Shown in pieces: positions 14,501 to 26,699 of a DNA stretch of 64,000 nucleotides. The position numbers were made by a program, and so were the translations under genes. The notes under the pieces are model-generated. The model worked only from the letters and a program-made list of their open reading frames with translations. It was not told the DNA's origin and did not search any database. Position 1 is the first letter of the stretch. Every line of letters begins with the position of its first letter. The stretch is from Polyodon spathula (Eukaryota; Chordata; Actinopteri; Acipenseriformes; Polyodontidae): positions 15,479,778 through 15,543,777 of the forward strand of contig NC_054558.1 in NCBI RefSeq assembly GCF_017654505.1. Reading direction: 5' to 3'.

Positions 14501-15008
14501 GTCACCAGCTCCCCCAAAATACAGAGGGGTGACCATGGACTGCTTAACGGGCAGAAACAAATGAGTCTTGGTATGCTAAATAACACTACCTCTACTCCAG
14601 ACAGCTATGGGCTCAGTAGCACTGGGGGCGGCCACCCTGGTACCCCGGGCATGGAGCAGGTCCGCACCCCGTCTAGCACATCGACGCAGGATGAGATTCA
14701 CCCTTTAGAGATCCTCCAAGCACAGATCCAACTCCAGAGGCAACAGTTCAGCATATCGGAAGACCAGCCTCTTGCTATGAAGAACAAAAAGCCAGACTGC
14801 CCGAGCCAGAACAGGGATAATGAGTTGGTCAATTGTGTCACGGACAGTGGCAAAAACGCCATGAGCACTATTGACCTTGACACTCTGATGGCAGAACAAC
14901 ATGCTACGTGGTATATTCCCAATGATAAGTCCTTGATAGAGGGCCAGGAGGATGACAAATCCATGGCACCATGGGAAAAGACAAAACCTCAGAATAACAA
15001 CAAAGAAG
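11516..15008 (+). CDS. MN1: MN1 transcriptional co-regulator, coding exon 1
   Basis: Encodes residues 1-1164 plus the first base of codon 1165. It is recognised as MN1 by its start MFGLEQFE, the His-rich segment at about 101-119, [16 protein letters not shown] (about 198-213), HGVFFERF (304-311), [10 protein letters not shown] (385-394), the conserved block [10 protein letters not shown]...[24 protein letters not shown] (about 727-772), the basic [13 protein letters not shown] (868-880, AT-hook/NLS-like) and [26 protein letters not shown] (1060-1085). MN1 is a nuclear, largely disordered Gln/Pro/Gly/Ser-rich co-activator with no enzymatic domain. In mammals it acts with p300/RAC3-type co-activators in craniofacial and haematopoietic gene control (established). 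The long human poly-Q run (near residue 500 here) is absent, leaving QQSLQQRQ. The start is fixed by homology and has A at -3. The exon ends GAA-G before donor GTAAAT. Confidence 0.97.
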
Positions 15009-15076
15009 GTAAATGCTGTGTTTCTTTTAATAGACAAGCGGTATATGTTTGTGACGGGTTGTATTCAATGCTTTGA
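15009..15076 (+). other. MN1: Intronic read-through extension of MN1 exon 1
   Basis: If the intron is not removed, the frame continues 22 codons past residue 1164 to a TGA at 15074-15076, giving an 1186-residue protein that lacks the exon-2 C-terminus. An AATAAA follows at 15251-15256, with T/GT-rich sequence 20-50 bp further on. This arrangement could make a truncated isoform by intronic polyadenylation. No transcript evidence is available here. Confidence 0.3.
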
Positions 15077-15100
15077 ATACAATTCAATGGTTGTATTCAA
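15059..15100. repeat. Small hairpin plus repeated arm
   Basis: TTGTATTCAA (15059-15068) and TTGAATACAA (15073-15082) form a perfect 10-bp stem with a 4-nt loop, and the left arm is repeated at 15091-15100. It lies 50 bp inside the intron and overlaps the read-through stop codon. Confidence 0.8.
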
Positions 15101-15496
15101 TGATAAAGTTGACTTACAGTTTAAAACAGTAACAATTGAAGCAATGGTTCTGGTAAACATGTAAAATATATTCTAAGCAAAATTTTCCAATAGGAACCTA
15201 CATACCCCATTTTAGTTTTACAGCATTGTTTTGCAAGATTTGTAAAAAAGAATAAAAGGAACAATTAAGTTTGTTAATAGTTTATTTTTCAGGACAGTTT
15301 GTCAGTGATAAATACCTTAATGGTGATGTCTAGGGATCATACCTTTTTTGAGCAGCCTGTGCACATTATATTACTCTATGTTGAGTAACTGGGAAAGGTT
15401 TTGCATATTAGTAATTGCTGTAGAACAGACAGACGGGAATGAAGCGATGTAGTAGAGTGCAGTTAGTTTATAGGATTGGGGCCCCGTTCCTAAGGA

Positions 15497-15499
<3 letters not shown>
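15101..15499. other. Intron, unique AT-rich segment with AATAAA
   Basis: Contains the intronic AATAAA at 15251-15256; otherwise nothing is recognised. Confidence 0.5.

Positions 15500-15588
<89 letters not shown>
15500..15588. repeat. (GA)44 microsatellite
   Basis: Perfect AG/CT array of about 89 bp, 0.5 kb into the intron. Confidence 0.95.
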
Positions 15589-15591
<3 letters not shown>

Positions 15592-15726
15592 ATTTTTATC
15601 AGTAAATTAACAGGAGCTTATCTGCAGGTTAGGTTGGGTAATCATTGTCTAAAATGCTGGTGTGAATCTCGCTGAACGCTGGGACCGAAGGTCAGGGGAC
15701 GTAACCACTATTTTTTGTGGGAATTA

Positions 15727-15795
15727 CCCCCCCCCCCCCCCCCCCCCCCCACATCTCCTCTACACGCTTTTAAAAAAAAAAAAAAAAAAAAAAAA
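15727..15795. repeat. C24 tract followed by A24 tract
   Basis: Uninterrupted C24 at 15727-15750 and A24 at 15772-15795, separated by 21 bp. On the complementary strand the C tract is a G24 run with quadruplex potential. Confidence 0.95.
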
Positions 15796-15959
15796 TGACA
15801 TCGTTATATTTTTTGCAGAGAAAAAATGGTTTTAGGTTCGGAAACAATTACTTCTCTTCACAAAAACGTTATAAACAAAATTATTAATTAGAACAAAACA
15901 GTTTATTTAGTATGTTAGACCTAGTTAATCAGCAGAAATGCTGATCTCGGGATCCAAAT

Positions 15960-15991
<32 letters not shown>

Positions 15992-16289
15992 AAAAAACCC
16001 TTTAGAGCATACATTGGAGATGTAATTCCTCAGCCATTCTGGCATCTCGGTTGGTATTTTTTATTACTCCAGATAATCTAATTGGATAACGGGCATTGCT
16101 TGAAACAGTTTAAACAGAACAGGATCAGTTTACCTCTAACGGCCACATTGTTGGCGATTAAGGAATTTAATAAAACCATCAGTGTTTAGCCCCTTACCTC
16201 CTTGGTCTATGTTAAATTAAAAGTTAATACCCCAAGTATGCACTCGGGCAGTTAAGATACCACTACTTGAATGTATTAATTTGTCCAGG
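15796..16289. other. Intron, nothing recognised
   Basis: Unique-looking AT-rich sequence with an A-rich stretch near 15959-15998. Confidence 0.5.

Positions 16290-16349
<60 letters not shown>
16290..16349. repeat. (TA)n microsatellite
   Basis: About 60 bp of TA with one phase slip at 16324. Confidence 0.95.
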
Positions 16350-16482
16350 AAATAACTTTTAAAGAATGATCTTAACTAGTTTGATGACTATGGTACTGAT
16401 TAGCAAAGTTTGCGTTTTAAATGTTTTTAGGTATACATCCATTCTAGTTCTATTGAAAATAAATACAGCATTGTATGATAAA

Positions 16483-16548
16483 TAATATATTATATTATTA
16501 TTATTATTATTATATAATTATACTAATAATAATAATTATTATTATTAT

Positions 16549-16597
<49 letters not shown>
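16483..16597. repeat. (ATT)n / (AAT)n complex repeat
   Basis: ATT units interrupted by an inverted AAT stretch at about 16524-16535, then a clean (TTA)n to 16597. Confidence 0.9.
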
Positions 16598-16803
16598 GGT
16601 GTAAAACCATAGCTCTTAAGATACCAGGCTATATGCAGTACTAGATAACACTGGAATCAACAGTGTCTGAAATTATGTCAGCACTTCACACGACTGTAAA
16701 AGGTACTTATATATTAAGCAGAAACCGAGGGAGGTAAAATAATTACCGTTAACCAGTTCAGGCTCGTAGAAAACAATTAACAGTTCACGTCTGATTAGTT
16801 AGT

Positions 16804-16820
16804 TATTATTATTATTATTA

Positions 16821-16879
<59 letters not shown>
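16804..16879. repeat. (TTA)n microsatellite
   Basis: About 76 bp of TTA units with one TTTTA interruption near 16821. Confidence 0.95.
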
Positions 16880-16880
<1 letters not shown>

Positions 16881-17658
16881 GGACTATTTAAAAATACGTT
16901 AGAAGACGTATATATGATTTGAATGTATCTACGTCTTTGTTTTTTTGTTCAGTGTTACTCATTTCTCTATAAGGCACATAGTGACGACCTCTTTTTTAGT
17001 GCTGGTGGGTTGTACTGTACTTGCTTGTCTCGGTATAAAAAGGGGTAACACAGATCTAAATCCATTTCTTGTTTATAGCAATAAACAGTACTGTAAATTA
17101 CCTGAACATAATGGGATCATGCTAAACATTATTAGTGGTTATGATCATTCACACGGTTTCCTCCTTCTGCACATTCCGTTTGAAATGCATGATATTTGTT
17201 TAGGATCGGGGTATCAAAATAAAAATAACCCTTTTAGAACTCGTATGCTACTTTTATCAATGCATACGTAGCCTATTGTAAAAAAAACAGCATTAAGAAT
17301 GATATTGCCTACTTTCAACTGTAAGAATTCTTGCCGGCGCACTTTTTGGTGGTTCCTATATATATATATAGCTCATCTTTATAAATGGTAAATGTATAAG
17401 TTTAGCTATTCCTATATTTGACATTATATAAAACTAGATATCGCAGAGAGGGTTTTTAATTCTTCAAAGTTATTGCACAGGATACAATTGTGTACCGCGC
17501 ATCATAACACATAAGCGCGCAAACATAATTCGAAGTGTTCCCTGTGTTTCTTTTCTATTCAATATCACGGTGATTTATTTTAAGTGTGAAACTTCCCTTT
17601 AATTTAAAAACGGTAAAACAGAAGTGGGGATGGTTGAGAGCAGAAAAACGGGGCGGTG

Positions 17659-17660
<2 letters not shown>
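16880..17660. other. Intron, nothing firm
   Basis: A frame of 108 codons at 16945-17271 has no recognisable domain and is judged chance. The rest is unique AT-rich sequence. Confidence 0.45.
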
Positions 17661-17717
<57 letters not shown>

Positions 17718-17726
17718 GGGGGGGGG
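17661..17726. repeat. (GT)20 followed by G26
   Basis: A perfect GT array (17661-17700) runs straight into an uninterrupted G26 tract (17701-17726), a strong G-quadruplex candidate on the coding strand. Confidence 0.95.
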
Positions 17727-17759
17727 TGTAGACATGCATAATTTGTCTCTTGATATGCT

Positions 17760-18010
17760 ATTTTAGGTAGCCCCCGCTGCTTGCTCCTTTGTTCTGTTTA
17801 ACTCTCTGCTCTGGGGGGAGAGAAGGTTCAGAATTGATGCCGGAGTGTTTAACATGCAGAGGAGACCGCGAGCAGCGCATCAGCATTCTCACCGCTTCGC
17901 CCTGTGCAAGGACATACATTGGTTTGTTCGGGTTTGTTCTCTTCTTTTCCTTTTTAAATGGAGTAGCACAGCATCCCTTTTGCACTGTACGCATTCCCCC
18001 TTTTTAAAAT
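17760..18010. promoter_or_regulatory. GC-richer intronic island, candidate regulatory element
   Basis: Non-repetitive, less AT-rich than its surroundings, with a SOX-like CCTTTGTTCT at about 17786. Overlapping frames on both strands (about 72-78 codons) are not credible genes. No conservation data are available. Confidence 0.25.
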
Positions 18011-18103
18011 GCTTCTGAACAATATCTCGGACTGGCACGATCGATAGCTAGTTAGCGCAAATCACAGTTCCTGTCAGACTCGCCCCTAAGTAGTGCACAT
18101 AGC

Positions 18104-18108
<5 letters not shown>

Positions 18109-18141
<33 letters not shown>
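18109..18141. repeat. Poly-T run, 33 nt
   Basis: Uninterrupted T33, the longest mononucleotide run in the window. Confidence 0.9.
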
Positions 18142-18143
<2 letters not shown>

Positions 18144-18740
18144 GTATCTTAAAAAGGTGCAAGATTGTCATGTGAAGTTTACAGTGCACTCATTCATTAT
18201 ATATATTTCAATCCACTGCTAGCAATCGACATGGCCTCCCAGTAAACGAGCTACAAGATTACACAGAGGATAACACATCTTGCTAAATAAATAATCAAAT
18301 TACACTGACTGAAAAAGCCTATTTTTTCACTTGTGTGGTGTTTTATCAACAGTTTAAATTGGCGTAGATATTAGGCTATAAGAAGGGGCAGTTGATTTCT
18401 GTCAGTTAACCCAACTCATTGTCAATGTATCGCTTTTGCTGGTTGCAATCTAGTCTTGGTGGGTTGGAATAGGTACGTCGATATACAGGCAGGATGAAAG
18501 TTTCATGAAAACTGAAAAAAATATAACACTACAAAATAATATAGGCCTCATATTAATATTTCAAGTGCATGCATGCGACATCAAGCCCATAGCAGTTTTT
18601 TTCACCGACAAGTACACGGAAAATTATTCCAATATTTATGGAAACCGCTTATTTAAGCTGTTGAACACGTCGATACAGTCAAAACACATAATTTACTTAA
18701 GTAAGCGATAGAATTAACTAGGCCTATATGTAACACCATT
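18142..18740. other. Intron, nothing recognised
   Basis: Unique AT-rich sequence. The frame at 18505-18711 is of random composition. Confidence 0.45.
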
Positions 18741-18990
<250 letters not shown>

Positions 18991-18991
<1 letters not shown>

Positions 18992-19824
18992 TTGCTTGGT
19001 TTACCGTCACATATAATAGTTCACCTCAAGCCGGAACCAGTCAAAGGATTTTAGGAGAATCACAGAGAGATTCCTGGCATTTTTTAAGTAAAAAAAAAAA
19101 AAGGGGGCGAGCGGAATGTAGGTACCTGCACGGGGTTCTCCTTCATCTGGAAACTATCGTGAAGACGCCTCAGCAATTGGTAATGTTATTTAAATCCTAA
19201 AACAAACAGACATAAACTACAGTAATCGATTGTCTTGATAAATATGTTCAGTACTATTATATCATTTAATATCATTATATTCTGAACCATTAGTATAATT
19301 TATTTTTATGTGAAATACTTCTTTTTAAGAGTTCAAGGGTCCGGCAACAAAATGGTTAAGAAGACAAGTGTAACTTAACGCTTCCCAGGTGGGAATGTTT
19401 TTTTTTTTTTTTTTTTTTTTTTTTCAAAGGGCAGCAATCGTTTAGCATTTAAGGGATCTGTCCCCTTTCGACTGGATCGGTGTTTGTTTACCACGCATCA
19501 ACACCTCATATTTTATTTATTAGACGCTCTGTAATTGTTTTCCTACAGGTAATACATTAAAATAATGTAAATAGAAAATAAAATACAATAAAAACATGTG
19601 CGTTTTCGTAAATGAAATCAGTTTTATCACTACGAAAGTTAAATATTCAATAGTTAAAATATATTTAATTAGTAACTATTCAAATCTATTGTATCAATTT
19701 TACAGTTCATAATTTTGGTGTAAATTTATGAATTCGAAAATGTATTGGTATAAAATTAAGAATCGTGCTTTAACCATTCTTACACGTTTATATTTCTTAT
19801 TCATTGGCGTTTGGTTTATTCGAC

Positions 19825-19825
<1 letters not shown>
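18991..19825. other. Intron, AT-rich with T27
   Basis: T27 at 19398-19424; otherwise nothing recognised. Confidence 0.5.

Positions 19826-19883
<58 letters not shown>
19826..19883. repeat. (TTA)19 microsatellite
   Basis: Perfect array of about 58 bp. It creates a poly-Tyr artefact frame. Confidence 0.95.
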
Positions 19884-19884
<1 letters not shown>

Positions 19885-22706
19885 AGATACAAAAAGGAGA
19901 AATTACATAACTACATTTTTAGATAATATACTAGGTTACAATGCAGAGATCTTGAGTAATGTGCATTAGCGTACTGATTTTTGTATTTCTCTTCTGAGAC
20001 AACATGGACAATACATACGTTACGTTATGACTGCTTAGGGTTGTAGCCTTACTGCAACTGAAAGGAAACTTTAAATTTGAAAGAAAGTTCGGTCATGGGA
20101 AATCAACAAATTGCCGTTTTAACCAAAACTGCACCTGTCAGAAAACCTCGACAGGTGTGGCTGCTGAAAAACAAACCATACCGACAAGTCTATGCAAGAG
20201 TGGAATTATATATTTCATCCAAGTCACTCGGTAAGAGAGTTTCTATAGCAGTCATTCAGTGTGCGCTGTCTTCATGCATTCAGTGGCTAATCTTTTTTTT
20301 ACAGACGTTAAAATCCTCCAAACAACACAAGAATTTGGTTGAAGAATTACTAGCACAGCTTTTATTTGTTTGATTTCTATATTTTAAACGGGGCAAAGGT
20401 GAACATTTAATTTAAGTTATAACTTAAAACCTAACTGCTTGTATAATGAATACAAACATACTGAAGTCTGTTTTTCATTATTTTTTGTGCCAGTATAATG
20501 ATAATTTACACGCTGAGTTATACATGGTTGATATTGCATTTACCTAATATAGAAAAGGCAATACTTTAAACCGCTTAAGGACATTTCACAATAACTGTAA
20601 AAGTCACGGCTATTGCCAAATAAGTTTTGCGATATTCTCCACTGATTTGACATGTGCATCCAAGACAAATGGACTAATCGTGTGGATTTATTTATGAGGA
20701 TAGATTAGCATGCAGTACTCCCAGTGCAGAATATAATGGGATACAGTATAAAACTCTGTTTAGTGAGTGTTATACACAGTTCGTTAATGAGTTGTGGTCC
20801 TCCAAACGGACTTTTTTTTTTTTGGACAGTCTTACCAACAGCGTTTATAATATATTGTAGTAATCAAAACATTTTGAATTGCTTTTTGATGACCTGTTAA
20901 AACACCCTGCTGCTTGTCAAAATCTCACAACCACACTGATCGACAATTCCTCAGTGTCTGTTTGCTATATCAGTCCATAGTTTAGCCTCATTCAGAAGAT
21001 TAAACATCAACCCATATCATATTAGAACTAAAAACGAAAACAACGTTCTTTTCTAAGCCTTGTTGGTGGTCCTGTTTGTTTACATTCCCATATATATTTT
21101 ATATGTAGGGGCACGTTTCTTAAAACCTGCTTGCCACAATGCTGATCTGTGTGCCAAAAAGACATTATCCAGTCTTGCAACAACTTGCAGCAGTAGGAGG
21201 TTATCGATTTTCTGTCATAGGTTAGGAAGCAAAACATTACCAACGCTTTCTCAAATTGTGTTTTTTGTTTTGTTTTGTTGTTATACTAATAAGATTTAAC
21301 GAAAATCTTTTAAACAGCGTAACCCCCCTGTTTAATTACAATATGGGGCACTGCCTCTAAGGAAGTTGTTTTATTAATTTATTAAGCTAACATCCACTGT
21401 CATCCCCTAAACCTCTTATCATGAACCCTTATTACAGTAAACTAGACATACCAAAAAAACTCCTTTGATTTCAATTGCAACCATGTCAAACATGTTCCTT
21501 CAGCTCCCCCGTGCATTTGATATAAAGTTACTTGGCATAATACTACATTTTGCTTTTCAAACTAATAAGAAGAGCACTTGGCTGTCTGTTTAAATAAGCC
21601 CACAGCAGAAGATTAGTGGAGAAGGCTTCTGGGTGGGTGTGCAGGAGGCATGATATTTTGCCTGAGTAGAGTGTTTAGGAATGGTTTTCATTGAGGTTAA
21701 CACCCACCTACAGGTATAGTCACTCGTGGGGATGCAAGTATAACGAGAAGGGTACTGAAGGTGCTCTGAAACCTCGACAGCGTCAAAATCGGGAGCTGAA
21801 TATATACTTTCAACTTAACTTTCAACTTTTCAACATAAGACCTCTTAAATGAAACCCAGCATTATGTTACGGAGAAGTAGAATTGTATTAACTGTTATTT
21901 TGCAAAACACAACTTAATTTAACTTGAAGCAATTTAAAAACTCCCGAAGTTAGCCTCATGAAGAGTGTGTTAACAAGACAGTGGTATTCTATTTTTGTTT
22001 ATTAAGGTAGTAGATTTGTTTATTAATGAGTCAAACATGGGTTTAGGTTTATAAAGTTGGAACTTGGAACAGATGTGCGCAGCATGACATATTTTGTGTC
22101 AGACATATTTGAAATTATTGTAGATTATTATTTGTAGCTGTCTGGTAAGCAATGGGGCAAGGTATTTTAAATAAACTGATTTGGAGATAATTTCATAGGA
22201 CTGTAACATTTTTATTGACTCAAAAGTCCCACTGGCCTTGCTTGTTAGGTAGATGAAGTAATCAGAATTGTCCCATTGTGTGGAAGACGACTACAACAAA
22301 AAAAATGTATTGGGTTAGGGAATGTATTGAAATCACATTTGTTTTATTGATATTTTGTGCTGACAACTTGTAAGCATGTTAGCATTTTGATTTCTAAAGA
22401 AATGTCATTTGACATTTTAAAAACAAAACCACCTTTGGCGTGCATACATATTCCTGTATATGAAAGTGTGTTACTGGTTATTACCACCCATTGCCTAGAT
22501 ACATACTGTACACTCAAATAATATTCTTCTTCTTCTTATTGTTATTATTATTGCAACACAGTGAACAATTAATAATAATAGTTTTATTAAAATTAATAAT
22601 ACTTTCCTCGAACCTAAATATCATTATTTCATTTATATTATTAAGCACAGTTTGAATTTTAAAATGCCTGTAAGCCACTGAGAGAAGAAAACTGATAGCA
22701 ACAATT
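19884..22706. other. Intron, mostly unique AT-rich DNA
   Basis: No repeat family or gene is recognised. A 98-codon frame at 20077-20373 has no recognisable domain. About 21590-21790 is less AT-rich and might be regulatory. Confidence 0.4.
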
Positions 22707-22726
22707 AAACACCACATGTGGTGTTT
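22707..22726. promoter_or_regulatory. Perfect 20-bp palindrome with E-box core
   Basis: AAACACCACATGTGGTGTTT is fully self-complementary and centred on CACATGTG, an E-box. It may be a dimeric bHLH site or simply a chance palindrome. Confidence 0.35.
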
Positions 22727-22829
22727 TTACTGTCAGTCAACAATAAAAATAATGTAATAATACTTTTTTTCTGCAAAAAAATGATAGATCTTTCATTAAA
22801 AATATCATTAATATTATCATCGATATTAA

Positions 22830-23185
22830 AGAGAGAACTGGGGGTGGCCCTGTGTCAAGGAAGAACTATTTACAGCAGCAGCCAAGCCTTAGACGAATAC
22901 AATGGCACTTCAGTTAATGGATGAAAGGCTTTATCCATGCAAACTATTGACTTGCTCCTGAAAAAAATTGCCTTTTGTTTTTTTAGAACTTAATTAAGAT
23001 TTCCTAGTAATTATCCAGAGGGGACTGCAGTGGACATCAAACTCAAAGAGCCAGCAGAGGAAAAGATCTAACCCTTGTCAGCATTTGTTCTTGGAAAATG
23101 GGGCTCTAAATTTATAGACACCTGTGGCTTCTGGCTTTAAGCAAATCACGAGCCAGCTTTTGTGATCCTTTCAATAATCAGGATT
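22830..23185. promoter_or_regulatory. Non-repetitive intronic island, candidate enhancer
   Basis: Less AT-rich than the flanks, with homeodomain-like TTAATTAAG at about 22990, TAGTAATTATCC at about 23007, and an overall mixed composition typical of conserved non-coding elements. There is no direct conservation evidence. Confidence 0.25.
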
Positions 23186-24988
23186 AAAGAACAGTAGTAG
23201 GTCGTTTACCAGTGAAAAGCCACCCGTTTTAATGCCCCTGATATACCCACTAAGAGCGCCACTTTTAAATTGCTCTTTTATTCCGAATATAAATACTCAA
23301 TTACAGTGTCAGTGAATTATAGTGTAATGTAACAATCACCTTCATCTTTTATGTTCACCTTGTTATATGATGTACAAAATAGCTCCAGGAGATTTTTGAA
23401 GTGGCGTCCACAGTTTTTGGAAGCATACTTTTAGTGTCTTTTTTTGTAAACGTCAGCTACAAATGAAAATATTGAATAGCTGGACTCACATGGCAGTAGT
23501 GTTTTAGGCAACAATTTGATAATTTGGTAAGATATTTACTTGTTCTGTGGTGAACTACTGATTGTTTTAATGGATTGCGATGCTAAATTTCCTTTAGTGA
23601 ATACTGTTTCTCGTTCATATTCTAGTTATGTAGGAGAGTGTATGAAAAAACGACTATTGGTAAATTGCTCGGATTATGTTCAACATGATTTGAATTACAG
23701 TAGCAAATCTATGTCTGTCAGTCCATATCTTAATAGCTAAAAGCTACTAAATTCTTATTTAAATTTTGGGCTCTAAGCATTTCAGCTAAGTTTATGTCAT
23801 ATTTTAGTGGAAAGTGGATTACAATTGATGCTAGCTTTTGTATTTTGTTCTTATGATTTATGGATTATAAATTGTGGTGTATTGTGCAATATGTTGACAG
23901 CTTTTTGGCAAGTATTTAAGTAACACACGTTTATCTGTCTTAGTTTTTAGTTCTCTTTAATGAAGGATATTAAATAGGATTTATTGTGGGAGTGTTATAA
24001 GTAGTGTTATTACCTTGGCTCTTATGAGTGTTTAACAGGTACGTAATGCTAGAATACACTTTATTAAAGAAATGATGCACAAAGTTTTAAGTTGGCAAAC
24101 CTTTTAAGTCTGATGAAAGGAAAGTCTGTCTGCTTGACTTCTTATAGTTTTGGCTTACATCTCTATCTTGTTGTCACTCTACTGTGCTTTTTCGTAAGAT
24201 AACTGCACGCTTTATCAATTGTGATTTTATTAAAACACCCATGTTAGGGTTTGTAGGCTTTTTTTAGCTTTTCTATTTTTATCTCGAACTGATATAAAAA
24301 TACCTCCAGCATGTTAGCTCTGGAACATACAAAAGACACAGTTCTGTGGGTCTTATAGCCCCCCCCCCCCCTCCCTCTAGTTAACTTCTGTGTATGCGTG
24401 TTCACAAAATGAGTTGAGATTCACAGTGGTCTGTGCATCTTGAAGAGTTGATGAGTTAAGTTTAAAAATCAATGATGTCGTAGTGACTGAAAGTGTTCTA
24501 TTAAGGGGGTTGTACATCATTTTGAGCTTTCTAATGTGTAAACTAGATTATACTTCTGTTTGACATGTCACTGACTCTTAGTAGTGGAGAACAAATTCTG
24601 TAGCTATTGGGCCCTTTTCTTTTTACCGCAGAAAATTGTAGATAGTTTACAATTAAATTGAATAGCTTGCACTGTAAGCACATACCAAAACGTGGCTTAA
24701 GAATTTGCTGGATGTGTTTTAAGAAAGTTTTAGAGCCCGCTGCGTATTGTAGGTGTTTTTCTACCTGCAATCTCGGATTAGATTATTTTTTTCTTTCTAT
24801 TGAGTATTTGTTTAATGAGTCAGTAGGTCAATTGAAGTTTTTGTTTGCTCTCATGTGAAAAAGGAAAACAATAATATACACTTGAAAAGGGTTTGAGTTC
24901 TGATACACAAATATTACTGTTTCTACACCAACTTTTCAAGTAGAAGTCATTAGTCGTATTTTAAAGTATTTTAAAGAATGAAAATATA

Positions 24989-24992
<4 letters not shown>
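23186..24992. other. Intron, nothing recognised
   Basis: AT-rich unique sequence with a C run at 24361-24371. Frames of 66-75 codons are judged random. Confidence 0.45.

Positions 24993-25053
<61 letters not shown>
24993..25053. repeat. (TA)30 microsatellite
   Basis: About 61 bp of perfect TA. Confidence 0.95.
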
Positions 25054-25057
<4 letters not shown>

Positions 25058-25302
25058 TTGGAATTATAAAAACCTTATTTGGAAAACAAAAGTATAATCC
25101 GTACCATATTACATTAAAATAATCTCTTGGGAGTAAACCCCATGACATTATTATTTATTGCAGATGTAATTTGTGCATTGTGCATGGTTTCCTTTGAATT
25201 TAGAAATTCTTATATGAACAAAAACATGGTAATTTTTCCAGACTGCATTTTAATTGAATATTTAAATATCTGTCTCAGTACTGATTAATATTATATATAT
25301 AA

Positions 25303-25308
<6 letters not shown>

Positions 25309-25355
<47 letters not shown>
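25309..25355. repeat. (AT)23 microsatellite
   Basis: About 47 bp of AT, preceded by a shorter TATATAT at 25291-25300. Confidence 0.95.
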
Positions 25356-25359
<4 letters not shown>

Positions 25360-26699
25360 TATAAGGAAGATCCTCATACTGAATGGCTCCTGCATATTGA
25401 AGATTTAAAGCCATCTCTATTGGAAGACCTATTTGAATTAATGCCTGAAGCCCTAGCTCTCAACTGTTTTTCTTTATAGACGATGCCCACATAAATTTTT
25501 TCGCATAAAATAAATAAATATATACCCTTGTTTACTTGCAAAGACTCATCCCTGCTGTGTGGCAGTGCTGTCGCATCACAAGAATCTGAGAGCAAAGCTT
25601 TGCACGATATTTGGATTTTAATAGCACAGTATTTAAAAACAGAGATGTTGTGCTTCTGCAGGTTGTGGTAGCGTGGCTAGGCCTACGAGTAAGGGCACAA
25701 TTTAGTGTTTGTTCCATGTTTTGTTTTCAAAACAAAATTAATTACAAAATAGTGTTGCTTTAAAGAATAGGCATTGACTTTTTTTTTTTTTTTTTGGAGA
25801 GGGTTCGAGAGGAGGAGTTTTACACTTTAGTTAAATGAAAGCAGTACAAAAGAAAATCAGTCAGTCAAACATATTGATGTTATATAGAAGAGTATATGCA
25901 AATCTAAAAATAAACAAACAAAGCTGTTCCTGAACGGCCAGACCCTGCACAAAGGAGAAGGTCTCTAGTAAGCTTCCAGAATTGTCAATATTTGGAGCAA
26001 GGTATTTGTGTTGCTGTGATAATTTAACAGCGTTTAGGCAAAACCTGTGTGAAAATGAATCTTACGCAATACCCAAGACAACCGCAATTGTTTAATTCAT
26101 GGTGACAACCCTGGCTGGAATTGGCACACTTTCAAAGTTATTATTTGTTATTCTGGTGTTATGAAAAGTGATACGTGATAGTTGGTGGTTATTTAAAAAG
26201 GTTGTCCTGTAACTATTGCAGTGATCAGAAGGGCATGCTAAAATGATACTTTAAAATGGAAAATAAGCCCACATAAATGTATGTACTGACCACATGTATC
26301 AGCTTGCTTCTTTGACCTTTAAATACAAAGATGCCTCTCTGTACCTTTGCTTTTTATATTGCAGCCTGTTGCACAAGCCTTGGAATAGCCTACAATCTGA
26401 AAGAGAGCAATGAGCGCACAATGGTTACAGAAAGGCTTTTTTAGTTTTACATAATGCTACTGTATGAGAAACTCAAGAGTGAGTAAAAAGCAGCATGGAG
26501 ATTTACCTTGAAGAAATTCTTTTGTGCCTGACAGGCATAAACATAGTGATATCTGGCTCATCTTGTTGGTTTGATTATCACTATCTAATTGTTGCTTTTT
26601 TTCTTAAGATGATAATAGTAAAAAATAAAAAATAGAAAACAATTGTTATACAACAATATTTAACATTTAAAAGGAAAGTTAAATTGATGACAGACTTTA
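25356..26699. other. Intron, unique DNA, possible regulatory content
   Basis: T run at 25780-25796. About 25930-26130 is of mixed composition and contains a CGCAATTGTTTAATTCATGG stretch rich in homeobox/SOX-like motifs. No gene recognised. Confidence 0.35.

Noticed and set aside
11714..15037. Many 60-142 codon frames overlapping MN1 exon 1 in other frames and on the minus strand
   Set aside because: Shadows of a GC-balanced 3.5 kb coding exon with repetitive Gln/Pro/Gly codons.
16945..17271. 108-codon intronic frame
   Set aside because: No similarity recognised and no splice sites that fit MN1. Intron sequence.
19728..19910. Poly-Tyr frame
   Set aside because: Translation of a (TTA)n array; similarly 34804-34992.
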